Assembly: GCA_036277635.1 (NCBI GenBank)
Contig: DASUMP010000190.1
Location: 1-32,287 of the forward strand
Origin: DASUMP01 sp036277635
GTDB taxonomy: Bacteria; Actinomycetota; Acidimicrobiia; IMCC26256; PALSA-610
Direction: 5' to 3'
Length of the DNA stretch: 32,287 nt
The position numbers and the translations under genes were made by a program. The notes under the pieces were generated by a model. It was not told where the DNA came from, searched no databases, and saw only the letters and a list, made by a program, of their open reading frames with translations. Of the stretch, positions 13,952 to 21,655 are shown one piece after another (within the stretch, counting starts at the first letter, position 1; every line of letters starts with the position of its first letter).

Positions 13952-15159
13952 TGCACGCACTCGAAGGGATCCGGCTGCTCGACTTCGGCCAGTACCTCGC
14001 GGGTCCGTTCGGTCCGATGATCATCGGCGACCTCGGCGCCGACGTCATCAAGATCGAACCCGTGCGCGGCGACGGGATGCGACTCGCGCCGAAGCCGTTC
14101 TTCGGCTGCCAACGGGGCAAGCGCGACATCGCGCTCGACCTCAAGGACCCGACGGGCGTCGAGATCGCGCACCAGCTGATCGCGACCGCCGACATCGTGC
14201 ACCACAACATGACCGTCGGAGTCGCGGCGAAGCTCGGCATCGACGACGCCGCGTGTCGCGCGATCAAGCCCGACATCGTCTACTGCAACACCTACGCCTA
14301 CGGGGTCGAAGGTCCGCTCGCCCGCTTCGGCGGCCTCGACCCGCTCTACCAGGCGTCGTCGGGACTCGAGTACGAGTCCGGCGCGGTCGGCGACGGCAAC
14401 GCGCCGCTCTACTACCGGTTCGGCATGTGCGACGCGTCGAACGCGATGCTGTCGGTCGTCGCCGTGCTCGCCGCGCTGTTCCACCAGAAGCGCACCGGCG
14501 AGGGCCAGGAGCTGTGGACGTCGTTGCTCGACGGCGGCGCCGTGTTCTCCTCCGACATGTTCCTCGTCGACGGCGCGCCGTGGGACCGTCCCCACATCGA
14601 CGCGCAGCTCATGGGGCTGCACCCCCTCTACCGGCTCTACCGCACCCAGGACGACGACTGGATCGTCGTCGCCGCGGTGCGCGACGAGCACTGGCGGGGT
14701 CTGTGCACCACGCTCGCCCTCCCCCATCTCGTCGACGACGACCGGTTCGCCACGCCCGCGGCGCGCCACGAGCACCGCGCCCAGCTCACCGCGCTGCTCG
14801 AACCCGCGTTCCTCACGAGGACCGCGCAGTCCTGGACGCGGCTGCTCGACGACGCCGGCGTCCCGAACGAACGACCGGTCGACACGCACGGCGGCGACCG
14901 CACGCTGTTCGACGCCGACAACGTCGCGCTCGGGCTCGTCGCGCAATACGAGCACCCGATGTTCGGTCGGCTCCGCCAGTTCGGCGAGCTCATCCAGTTC
15001 TCCGATACGCCCGGGCGGATCTTCGGGCCGCCGCCACTGGTCGGCCAGCACACCCGCGAGATCATGCACGAGCTCGGCTATCGCGACCCCCAGATCGACG
15101 CGCTGCTCGAGCGGGGTGTCATCGGCGAGCCGGGCGACGATTACCCGTTCGCGAACTGA
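13951..15159 (+). CDS. CaiB/BaiF-family (class III) CoA-transferase, catalytic paralogue
   Basis: A 402-residue family III CoA-transferase that would move CoA between carboxylic acids. It begins with GIRLLDFGQYLAGPFGPMIIG and GADVIKIEPVRGDGMR. The catalytic Asp is present as D161 in RFGMCDASNAM, 20 residues before the RTGEGQ segment, which is the expected place. SLLDGG follows, also typical. ATG 13951 overlaps the upstream stop by one base (TGATG); GTG 13948 would add one residue with a 4-bp overlap. It is about the same length as its neighbour and most likely its partner. A BbsEF-like pair would activate an aromatic or alicyclic acid with succinyl-CoA as donor, but donor and acceptor are inference. 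A small phosphatase gene follows 8 bp after the stop. Confidence 0.92.
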   Translation: MHALEGIRLLDFGQYLAGPFGPMIIGDLGADVIKIEPVRGDGMRLAPKPFFGCQRGKRDIALDLKDPTGVEIAHQLIATADIVHHNMTVGVAAKLGIDDAACRAIKPDIVYCNTYAYGVEGPLARFGGLDPLYQASSGLEYESGAVGDGNAPLYYRFGMCDASNAMLSVVAVLAALFHQKRTGEGQELWTSLLDGGAVFSSDMFLVDGAPWDRPHIDAQLMGLHPLYRLYRTQDDDWIVVAAVRDEHWRGLCTTLALPHLVDDDRFATPAARHEHRAQLTALLEPAFLTRTAQSWTRLLDDAGVPNERPVDTHGGDRTLFDADNVALGLVAQYEHPMFGRLRQFGELIQFSDTPGRIFGPPPLVGQHTREIMHELGYRDPQIDALLERGVIGEPGDDYPFAN

Positions 15160-15167
15160 GCCGCCGC

Positions 15168-15713
15168 GTGCGGCTGCTGCGACCGGGGTCGGTCGTCGGA
15201 CGCATCGGCGACGCCCTCGTGCCCGCCGACCTCTACCCGCTCGCGTACGAACCCGTCGCGCTGTTCGGGATGGCGTACCCGTCGCGCGTCGACTGGGCGG
15301 TGCTCGCGACGCACGGCGTCGGCCACGTCGTGTGCCTCACCCACGACGCGCCGCCGTACGACCCGGCGCCGCTGCGGTGCACGGCGATCCGTCTCGCCGA
15401 CCTGTACCACGGCGGCGTCCCCCTCGACGTCGACGCGGAACAGATGCGCGTACGGCGCGCCGCATCCGTCGTGGTCGACTCGGTGCGCGCCGGTGTCGGC
15501 GTCGCCGTGCACTGTCACGCCGGCCGCGGACGCACCGGCGCGGTGCTCGGCGCGGCGCTCGTGGTGTTGGGGCACGACCCCGCGCGCGTGGTGGAGCACC
15601 TCGATCGGGTGCAACGAGAGCGGGGGAAGCCGGGGTGGCCGGAGAGCCCGTGGCAGGCCGAGGTCGTCGCCGCGGCGGCGACGTGGGGGCTCAGCTCCCC
15701 GGAGCGAGCATGA
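15168..15713 (+). CDS. Small dual-specificity/tyrosine-phosphatase-like protein
   Basis: A 181-residue protein with the Cys-phosphatase P-loop HCHAGRGRTG, in which C116 is the nucleophile and R122 the phosphate-binding Arg (C-x5-R). It is followed by helix-forming GAVLGAALVVLG, as in dual-specificity phosphatases. The start is the GTG at 15168, 8 bp after the CoA-transferase stop; no clear Shine-Dalgarno is visible, so an internal start is possible. The frame is open upstream of this through the CoA-transferase genes in a shadow frame, which I ignore. The substrate is unknown: a phosphotyrosine protein, phosphoinositide or other phosphate ester. Its last 23 bp overlap the convergent subtilase gene. 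Linkage to the CoA-transferase pair suggests co-transcription but not a shared pathway. Confidence 0.8.
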   Translation: MRLLRPGSVVGRIGDALVPADLYPLAYEPVALFGMAYPSRVDWAVLATHGVGHVVCLTHDAPPYDPAPLRCTAIRLADLYHGGVPLDVDAEQMRVRRAASVVVDSVRAGVGVAVHCHAGRGRTGAVLGAALVVLGHDPARVVEHLDRVQRERGKPGWPESPWQAEVVAAAATWGLSSPERA

Positions 15714-17673
15714 GGTCGACGGCGATCGTGTACGGCGACAGCGGCGCCGCGGCACCCCAGTACTTCGCGGCACCGAAGCTGTACATCGAGCCCCGACGGT
15801 CGAGCACGTAGTACCCGCTGCCGTCGGCGAGCGCCCGGACGCGCGACGTTCCCACCGCGCTCTTCATGCCGATGCCGGGCAGGCTGCCGAGGAACGGGAC
15901 ACCGAAGGTGAAGATGCCGCCGTCGCGCGCGATGAGCCAGTAGCCGCGCCCGTCGTCAGCGACGGTCATGGACGTGACCGGCGCGTCGAGCCGGAGGTTG
16001 CCGGTCGAACCGCGGAAGCGCGCGTCGCCGAAGGCGAAGATGCCGCCGTCGGTCGCCACGAGGTAGTAGCCCTTGCCGGTCGGGGTGGGCGCCATGTCGA
16101 CGACGGGAGCCTTGAGTCGCAGATTGCCGGTCGAGCCGAAGAACTTCGCGTCGCCGAACGAGAAGATGCCGCCGTCGGCGCCGAGCAGGTAGTAGCCCTT
16201 GCCGGTCGGCGTGCTCGCCATCCCGACGATCGGCGACTTCAACCACGTGCCGGTGAGCGCGCCGCGGTACGGAGCGTCTCCGAACGCGTAGACCGCGCCG
16301 TCGGCGCCCGCGAGCCAGTACCCCTTGCCGCTCGGCGTGGACGCGGCCGCGACGACCGGCTTGCTCAGCGCTCGGCCGCCGAGATCTCCGTAGTGGCCCG
16401 TCGCGCCGTAGCGGCGCACACGCCCGTCGCTCGTGACCAACCAGTAGCCGGTGCCCTTCTTGGCCGTCGCCGGGAACGTCCACACCGCGCGCGGTGGGTT
16501 CACGAGACCGTGCCCGTACGACGTGTCGAGTCCGGGCCAACCGAGGTCTTGGGCGCTGCCTTCGAGGGCCGCCCGCACCTCACTCGCCGAGAACTCGGGG
16601 CGGGCGGCGATCACGAGCGCAGCGGCCGCGGCCACGTACGGCGACGCCATCGACGTGCCGCTCGCGTACGCGTACGAGCTGTCCGACGAGCTGTACGTGG
16701 AGATGATCCCGTCCCCGGGGGCCGCAAGGTCGATGTAGGAGCCGACGTTCGAGAATTCGGCCCGCTGCAGCGTGACCGTGACCGCGGCGACCGCGATCGG
16801 CTCGGGGTACGCGGCCGGGTACAGCACCTGGTTGCCGTTCAGGTATCCGTTGCCGCCCGCGGCGACGACGACCGCGCCCTTCGAATTCGCGTACTGGATC
16901 GCGGCGCGCATCGGATCAATCGGACTCGTCGCGCCGAGGCTGAGGTTGATCACCCGCGCACCGTGGTCCACCGCCCACACGATCCCGTCGATCACGTCGG
17001 CCGACGATCCGCTGCCGTTCGCGTCGAGCGCGCGCACCGGCAGGATGCGCACGCCGGGTGCGGCACCCGCGATGCCGCGGCCGTTCCCGACGCGCGCCGC
17101 GATGATCCCCGCGACGTGGGTGCCGTGACCGTTGGGGTCGATGCGCCCGTCGCTGCCGCTCACGTAGTCGATGCCGGGCAACACGACGCTGCCGAGGTCT
17201 TCGTGGCTCGCGCGCACACCGGTGTCGATGACGGCGACCTTCACCCAGCCGCCGGTCGTCGTCGGCCACGTCGACTCGTACTTCACCCAGTTGAGCGCCC
17301 ACTGCTCGGAGCGCTTCGGATCCGAGGCGGTGGTCTGCACCGCGACGTCGACGCCGACCGAGACGGTCGCCGGGTCGGCCGCGAGGTGCTCGGCGACGTC
17401 GTGGGCCTCGGCCAGATCGTCGGCGAGGTAGCGGTCGACCTCGAGCGTGCCGTCGGCGGCGACCTCGACCGCGACGAGCGGGACCTCGGCGGCGGGATCG
17501 GTGCCGGCCGGCACCTCGAGGGCGGCGCCGGGCGCGGCGTCGGCAGTCAGCTCCTGGGCGCCCGCGGGCGACGCGGCGAGCAGCGCGCCCGCGACGACGA
17601 CGGCTGCCAGCACGGCCACCGCGCCGGTGAGCGTGCCGGAGCTTCCTGCTCCGTTCCCGCTGCCTCCCTGCAT
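15691..17673 (-). CDS. Secreted S8 subtilisin-family serine protease with six C-terminal GYWLV/FGDA repeats
   Basis: A 660-residue secreted subtilase. A hydrophobic segment at about 16-38 ends in SPAGAQ, a probable signal cleavage site. Residues of about 45-115 look like a propeptide. The protease domain has the intact triad D150 (VIDTG), H183 (NGHGTHVAG) and S341 (GTSMASPYVA), with N275 for the oxyanion hole. After about residue 400 there are six repeats starting near 407, 449, 491, 533, 575 and 618, with a period of 42 residues. The consensus is GxGYWLVxxDGGIFxFGDAxFxGS. Repeats of this kind are common in secreted acidimicrobial proteins and may form a propeller or a wall-binding module. 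The residues before the hydrophobic segment carry no Lys or Arg, which is unusual for a signal peptide, so the start could lie elsewhere. The 3' end overlaps the phosphatase gene by 23 bp. Confidence 0.9.
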   Translation of the reverse strand: MQGGSGNGAGSSGTLTGAVAVLAAVVVAGALLAASPAGAQELTADAAPGAALEVPAGTDPAAEVPLVAVEVAADGTLEVDRYLADDLAEAHDVAEHLAADPATVSVGVDVAVQTTASDPKRSEQWALNWVKYESTWPTTTGGWVKVAVIDTGVRASHEDLGSVVLPGIDYVSGSDGRIDPNGHGTHVAGIIAARVGNGRGIAGAAPGVRILPVRALDANGSGSSADVIDGIVWAVDHGARVINLSLGATSPIDPMRAAIQYANSKGAVVVAAGGNGYLNGNQVLYPAAYPEPIAVAAVTVTLQRAEFSNVGSYIDLAAPGDGIISTYSSSDSSYAYASGTSMASPYVAAAAALVIAARPEFSASEVRAALEGSAQDLGWPGLDTSYGHGLVNPPRAVWTFPATAKKGTGYWLVTSDGRVRRYGATGHYGDLGGRALSKPVVAAASTPSGKGYWLAGADGAVYAFGDAPYRGALTGTWLKSPIVGMASTPTGKGYYLLGADGGIFSFGDAKFFGSTGNLRLKAPVVDMAPTPTGKGYYLVATDGGIFAFGDARFRGSTGNLRLDAPVTSMTVADDGRGYWLIARDGGIFTFGVPFLGSLPGIGMKSAVGTSRVRALADGSGYYVLDRRGSMYSFGAAKYWGAAAPLSPYTIAVDLMLAPGS

Positions 17674-17758
17674 GCCTCAGGGATCGGCACGTGGCCCCAA
17701 TTACTCAAGGCGCGATGACGACCACGGAGCGCGCGACTTTCCCCATCTTTGCGCGCGG

Positions 17759-17776
17759 GTGGGCCGTTCGGCCCAC
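17759..17776 (-). terminator. Hairpin downstream of the small CxxC protein gene
   Basis: GTGGGCC and GGCCCAC form a perfect 7-bp stem with a 4-nt loop. It begins 13 nt after the stop codon at 17790 on the minus strand and probably ends the sigma-factor/ABC operon. There is no U-tract. Confidence 0.5.
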
Positions 17777-17789
17777 GGCGCGGCCCGGG

Positions 17790-18047
17790 TCAGGCCCCCG
17801 AGGGTTCTCCGATCTCCGCCAGCGCCGCGGCGAGCGCGGCCCGGAGTCGACGTGCGGTGTCGGGCGCGAGGTGGGCGACGAGGCCGGTCCCTGCCCGGCC
17901 CGCCTCCTCGACGGTGAGAACGACCCGCAGCGCGCCGTCGCCGCACGCCTCGCAATCGTCGCCGAGCGCGACCGCCCACGACACCGGAGGCCGCTCGGAG
18001 TCGTCGGCGGGATGGTCGTCGAGCGCGTCGTCGATCGATCGCCGCAC
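17790..18047 (-). CDS. Small hypothetical protein with a CxxC pair
   Basis: An 85-residue protein of unknown function. It has an acidic N-terminus, a C-x2-C pair (C32, C35 in DDCEACGDG), a predicted beta strand (LRVVLTV) and an alanine-rich C-terminal helix starting at LAPDTARRLRAAL. The pattern of strand, short loop and PDxARxLxxAL helix is common among small uncharacterised actinobacterial proteins. The GTG start is supported by GAGAGGAG about 6 nt upstream. It lies 19 bp behind the YhhN gene and appears to be the last gene of the operon, before the hairpin at 17759-17776. Two cysteines could bind metal if the protein dimerises; this is speculation. Confidence 0.65.
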   Translation of the reverse strand: MRRSIDDALDDHPADDSERPPVSWAVALGDDCEACGDGALRVVLTVEEAGRAGTGLVAHLAPDTARRLRAALAAALAEIGEPSGA

Positions 18048-18066
18048 GGAACTCTCCTCTCGCTGC

Positions 18067-18705
18067 TCAGGACACCAAGGAGATGACCAGCCCCGCCTGC
18101 CCGAGGTGGTAGGTCACCATGATCGCGACGCTCGCGCCCGCGAACGGACGCACGAACCGATTCCAGGCGATCATCGAGTCGGAGCCCGCGAAGAGCGCCG
18201 CACCCACGCCGGCGCGCGCGTCGCCGCTCGCGATCGCGGTCACCACCATGACCGAGATGACCGCGATGTACGCCGCCACCGGCGTCGTCAGCTCGGACGT
18301 GGAGCTCGCGCGCACGTGGCGCACGACGACGAGCGCGACGGGTCCGACCGCCGCGAGCACGGCGATCGCGGCCACCGCAATCGCGAGCGCGGTGGGCCGA
18401 TCGAGCAGCAACCCGGGCACGTAGCAGAGGTGCGCGACGAGGAACGCTCCCAGTCCCGCGACGAAGCGGTCGCTCGGGAGCATCAACAGCACGTCGCCGA
18501 GCACCGAGAACGCGAGCGCGGCGACGAACCACCACCGCTGCGCGTCGTTCGCGGGGTCCAACACCAGCGCGGCGATCAGCAACGCGCCGAGCGTCGCGGG
18601 CTTGCACACGTATTCGAGGGCCCTGCGAGCTCGCGCGACGGCCCACCAGTTGCCGGCGGCGGCCACCGCCGCGACGACGAACGCCACGGTGGCGGCAGTG
18701 GTCAC
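18067..18705 (-). CDS. YhhN/TMEM86-family membrane protein (lysoplasmalogenase-like)
   Basis: A 212-residue membrane protein with seven to eight predicted helices. Family features are KPATLGALLIA near 35-45, FSVLGDVLLMLPSDRFVAGLGAFLVAHLCY in the middle, and ALFAGSDSMIAWNRF towards the end. The Asp residues in LGDVLLM and GSDSMIA are the conserved polar positions of the family. Animal members cleave the vinyl-ether bond of lysoplasmalogens; bacterial activity is established for few members, so a lipid-related function is only likely. GTG 18705 lies 7 nt after a TAGCGT hexamer that overlaps the stop codon of the upstream gene. It may therefore have its own leaderless promoter as well as read-through from the operon. 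Confidence 0.82.
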   Translation of the reverse strand: MTTAATVAFVVAAVAAAGNWWAVARARRALEYVCKPATLGALLIAALVLDPANDAQRWWFVAALAFSVLGDVLLMLPSDRFVAGLGAFLVAHLCYVPGLLLDRPTALAIAVAAIAVLAAVGPVALVVVRHVRASSTSELTTPVAAYIAVISVMVVTAIASGDARAGVGAALFAGSDSMIAWNRFVRPFAGASVAIMVTYHLGQAGLVISLVS

Positions 18706-18712
18706 TCGGTGG

Positions 18713-18718
18713 ACGCTA
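18713..18718 (-). promoter_or_regulatory. Possible internal -10 element before the YhhN gene
   Basis: TAGCGT on the minus strand, 7 nt before GTG 18705, overlapping the TAG stop of the preceding gene. The spacing matches the other leaderless candidates in the window. Confidence 0.35.
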
Positions 18719-19849
18719 TGCGAACGGGTCGGGAGCGCCGCGCCAGTCGGTGCGCACGCCGAGCGCGACTGCGGCGGCGATGAGCACCACGGCGATCAGG
18801 AGCCCGACGAGCAACCGCGCCCCGTCGTAGTCGGCCGACGGACCGGCCGAGAGCCGGATCTCGAGCGGCGCGGCCCGAACGAAGCCGTCGGCGTGGACGA
18901 CGGCCACTCCGCACGTCGTCTCGCGCGAGCACCGCAGCTCGATACGTGCACCGACTCGCCCGGCGCGGATCGGGAGCTCGGCTGACGCCGCGCCGCTCGC
19001 GTCCGCGACGACGTCGACCTCGGAGCCGGGAGCGCCGCACCCCGAGCGCCCGTCGTCGTTCGCCGCGCACTGCACGACGCGGACGCGCTCGCGGGGTGCG
19101 AGGCCGCGCACGGTCACGACGACCGGCGCACCGTCGGCGACCGTCGAGGGCTCGATGCGCACCTCCGGGGGTGGCGGCGCAGGAGCGCCGAAGACCAACA
19201 CGGTCATCGCCACCTTGTTCCGCTGGTCCGAGACCTCGAGCGTGCACGTCGCCGACGGTCCGCACACGATGCGCTCGTCGTCCGCCCCGACGTGCGCCGA
19301 CACCGGGAAGAGGAAGCGCGCGGTACCGATGGCGTCGAAGCGCACCGGGAGACCGGGCGTGCACTCGCGCGCGTCGTCGCTCGCCGCGCACTGACGCACG
19401 CGGCCGTCGACGTTGCTTCCGAAGCCGGAGGCGACGACCGGCACGATGTCGCCGTCGGCCAGGTCTCCCGCGCTCAGCGTGGGTGCCGGCAGCTCGCCGG
19501 CCACGGAGGCGCGCACGACCACGTCGGGCCCGAGCCCCGGGAACCCGTTCGTCGTGCGCGTCGACGTCGCGGTCGAGGTCGCCGCGGGCGCCGTCGCGAC
19601 CGTGGTCGAACCGGGCGACGTGGCGACCGCCGCGGTCGCGGGCGGGTCGGGATCCTCGCCGCCTCGTCCGCCGAGGACGCCGACAACCGCGCCGCCGCCG
19701 AGCACGACGACGACCAGCGCGACCGCGCCACCTCCGAGTACGACGGCGGGCCCGAGGCCTTCCCGATCGCGCGCCAGCGAGGCGCCGCCCAGGCCGAGGA
19801 CGGCCACACCGCCGACCAGGGCGACCGCGAGCACCACGAGGAGGATCAT
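18716..19849 (-). CDS. Membrane-anchored protein with two neocarzinostatin-like Ig-fold domains
   Basis: A 377-residue protein. Two N-terminal hydrophobic segments (about 1-22 and 33-60) are followed by a Thr/Ala/Pro linker (about 66-105), two Cys-rich extracytoplasmic domains and a C-terminal helix (about 345-365). The domains repeat the cysteine pattern of neocarzinostatin apoproteins: C154-x8-C163 with C196-x5-C202, and C261-x9-C271 with C307-x5-C313. The first pair of each follows VRQCAA or VVQCAA. Known members are secreted and bind enediyne chromophores, but no enediyne synthesis genes are visible here, so the ligand is unknown. It lies 19 bp behind the ABC permease and 10 bp before the YhhN gene, in an operon headed by a sigma factor. 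A ligand-sensing or drug-sequestering partner of the ABC system is one possibility. No strong Shine-Dalgarno is seen. Confidence 0.82.
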   Translation of the reverse strand: MILLVVLAVALVGGVAVLGLGGASLARDREGLGPAVVLGGGAVALVVVVLGGGAVVGVLGGRGGEDPDPPATAAVATSPGSTTVATAPAATSTATSTRTTNGFPGLGPDVVVRASVAGELPAPTLSAGDLADGDIVPVVASGFGSNVDGRVRQCAASDDARECTPGLPVRFDAIGTARFLFPVSAHVGADDERIVCGPSATCTLEVSDQRNKVAMTVLVFGAPAPPPPEVRIEPSTVADGAPVVVTVRGLAPRERVRVVQCAANDDGRSGCGAPGSEVDVVADASGAASAELPIRAGRVGARIELRCSRETTCGVAVVHADGFVRAAPLEIRLSAGPSADYDGARLLVGLLIAVVLIAAAVALGVRTDWRGAPDPFA

Positions 19850-19868
19850 GAAGGCGGGCGATCCCCGA

Positions 19869-20705
19869 TCACGTGACGTCGCGGCGCGCGAACGCGAACG
19901 CGGCCGCGCCCGACAGGATCACGACGTAGGCACTGATCAGCACCACCGCACCGAGGGTCGAGCGCGTGTAGCGGTCGACCCCCTCGAGCGGGGTGGCGGT
20001 GACGAAGCGCGGCACGCTCTCGCCGATCAGGAAGTTCTGCCAACGCGGCCACAACCCCCGCACCATGTTCTCCGCGACCATGAAGTAGGCGAAGATCACG
20101 ACGATCGCCGCGGTCGTGTTCCGTCCGAGCGACGCGATCGCGGCACCGAACGTCGCCGCGAGTCCGCCGATCACCGCGATGCGCGCCGACATCCCGAGGA
20201 ACCCTGCCCACCATTCGCCGTCGAGCCCTGACGTGTCGCCGTTCACGAGCGCGTTCGGGAGGATCGCGAGGACGAACACGCCGATCAGGGCCAGCGTGAG
20301 CACCGTCGCCCAGATGCCGCACGCGGCGAGCCGGGCGACGAGGAGGCGAACACGTCTCGGCTCCCAGGTGAGCGTCGTGACGATGGTCCCCGCCTTCCAC
20401 TCGGCTCCCACCACGGAAGCCCCGCACACGAAGGCACCGACCGCGAGGAACAGCAGCAACGGCGTGAGCACCGAGCTGTCGGGTGCATCCTCGCGCCACA
20501 GGTCACTGAGCCGAGCGATGTCGGGGTCCGTGTGCTCCATCCCGTCGATGTAGGTCGTCGGGTTCCGTGATGTCTCGTCGAAGTCGCCGCTCGCCGCGAA
20601 CGCCACGATGCCGGCCACGACGCACAGCGCGACCGCGAGCAGCAACATCCAGCGCACGATGCGCCGGTGCACCGCCCGGCGCAGCTCGACGACCAGCAGG
20701 TTCAT
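19869..20705 (-). CDS. ABC-2 type transporter permease
   Basis: A 278-residue ABC-2 family membrane protein with about six helices. The first spans about 20-40 (WMLLLAVALCVVAGIVAF), an extracytoplasmic loop containing DETSRNPTTYIDGME follows, and the last helix is near the C-terminus (LISAYVVILSGAAAFAF). The segment GAEWKAGTIVTTLTWEPRR is the typical ABC-2 coupling region after helix 2. ATG 20705 overlaps the ATPase stop as ATGA, which fixes the start; upstream sequence in this frame is noncoding. Together with the ATPase it would form an exporter of the BcrAB/lantibiotic-immunity type. The substrate is unknown; the operon context suggests an envelope-active compound. Confidence 0.87.
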   Translation of the reverse strand: MNLLVVELRRAVHRRIVRWMLLLAVALCVVAGIVAFAASGDFDETSRNPTTYIDGMEHTDPDIARLSDLWREDAPDSSVLTPLLLFLAVGAFVCGASVVGAEWKAGTIVTTLTWEPRRVRLLVARLAACGIWATVLTLALIGVFVLAILPNALVNGDTSGLDGEWWAGFLGMSARIAVIGGLAATFGAAIASLGRNTTAAIVVIFAYFMVAENMVRGLWPRWQNFLIGESVPRFVTATPLEGVDRYTRSTLGAVVLISAYVVILSGAAAFAFARRDVT

Positions 20706-21655
20706 CGTCCGACCTCCGTCATCGCGTCGCTCGTTCCTGCCTCGGTTGCGCCGGTGATCTCGAGGAACAGCTCTTCGAGCGACGCCTCCTCGGCGCGCAG
20801 GTCGGTGACCCACAACCCTCGTTCCCCGAGCGTGCGCGTGATCTCGTCGGGCCGGTCGTCGGGGAGCTCGACGCGCAGGTGCCCGTCGGTGCGCGTCGTC
20901 GCGTAGCCGGCGCCCCGCAGGACGGCCAGGCCGGCATCGAGATCGCCGAGCCGCACGAGCACGGCGTGCCGATCGCCCCGGGCGAGCACCTCGCGCACGC
21001 TGCCCGAAGCGACGCAGCGCCCACGGTTCATGATCGCCACCGCGTCGCAGGTCTGCTCGACCTCGGTCAGCAGGTGACTCGACACGAACACCGTGCGCCC
21101 CTCGGCGCCGAGGCCGCGCAGCAGCTCACGGATCTCGCGGATGCCCGCGGGGTCGAGTCCGTTCGCGGGCTCGTCGAGCACGACGAGGGCCGGATCCTTG
21201 AGCAGCGCGGCTGCGAGCCCGATCCGCTGGCGCATGCCGAGGGAGTACTTGCGCACCGCGTCGTCGGCGCGCTCGGCGAGGCCGACCCGCGCGAGGGCGG
21301 CGTCGACCGAACGGTGGCCGATGCGGTCGATCGCCCCGAGCAGTCGCAGGTTCTCGCGTCCGGTCATCGTCGGGAAGAGCTGCGGTGTCTCGACGATGCT
21401 GCCGATCCGGCTGATCACACCGGCGAGACCACGCGGGACGTCCGCTCCGAGCACGGAGACGCTCCCGCTCGTGGGCCGCACGAGCCCGAGCAGGCAGCGG
21501 ATCGTGGTCGTCTTGCCCGAGCCGTTCGGCCCGAGGAACCCGAACACGCCACCCTCGGGGACGGCCAGGTCGAGGCCCGCGACGGCAACGGTGCGCCCGC
21601 CGCGGACGCGTCGGTACTCCTTGCGGAGCCCCTCCACCTCGATGACCGTGCTCAC
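20702..21655 (-). CDS. ABC-2 transporter ATP-binding protein (BcrA/CcmA type)
   Basis: A 317-residue ABC ATPase. It has Walker A GPNGSGKTT, signature YSLGMRQRIGLA, Walker B with catalytic Glu in VVLDEPANGLDP, H-loop VSSHLL, and a C-terminal accessory domain of about 90 residues ending EASLEELFLEITG. This ending is typical of ATPases for ABC-2 drug or bacteriocin exporters. The GTG start overlaps the stop of the upstream membrane-protein gene (GTGA), and its own stop overlaps the permease start (ATGA). All three are therefore translationally coupled, and the ATPase and permease certainly work together. The substrate class cannot be derived from the ATPase. Confidence 0.93.
   Translation of the reverse strand: MSTVIEVEGLRKEYRRVRGGRTVAVAGLDLAVPEGGVFGFLGPNGSGKTTTIRCLLGLVRPTSGSVSVLGADVPRGLAGVISRIGSIVETPQLFPTMTGRENLRLLGAIDRIGHRSVDAALARVGLAERADDAVRKYSLGMRQRIGLAAALLKDPALVVLDEPANGLDPAGIREIRELLRGLGAEGRTVFVSSHLLTEVEQTCDAVAIMNRGRCVASGSVREVLARGDRHAVLVRLGDLDAGLAVLRGAGYATTRTDGHLRVELPDDRPDEITRTLGERGLWVTDLRAEEASLEELFLEITGATEAGTSDAMTEVGR

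Noticed and set aside
12416..13960. Long minus-strand frame antisense to the first CoA-transferase
   Set aside because: Same shadow composition; no motif and no ribosome-binding site.
17637..17653. CGGAGC/GCTCCG hairpin near the start of the subtilase gene
   Set aside because: It lies in coding sequence 20 nt after the start and is only 6 bp; I could not argue a regulatory role.
19865..19875. CACGTG palindrome between the ABC permease and the neocarzinostatin-like gene
   Set aside because: It overlaps the permease stop codon; a 6-bp palindrome at this GC content is not informative.
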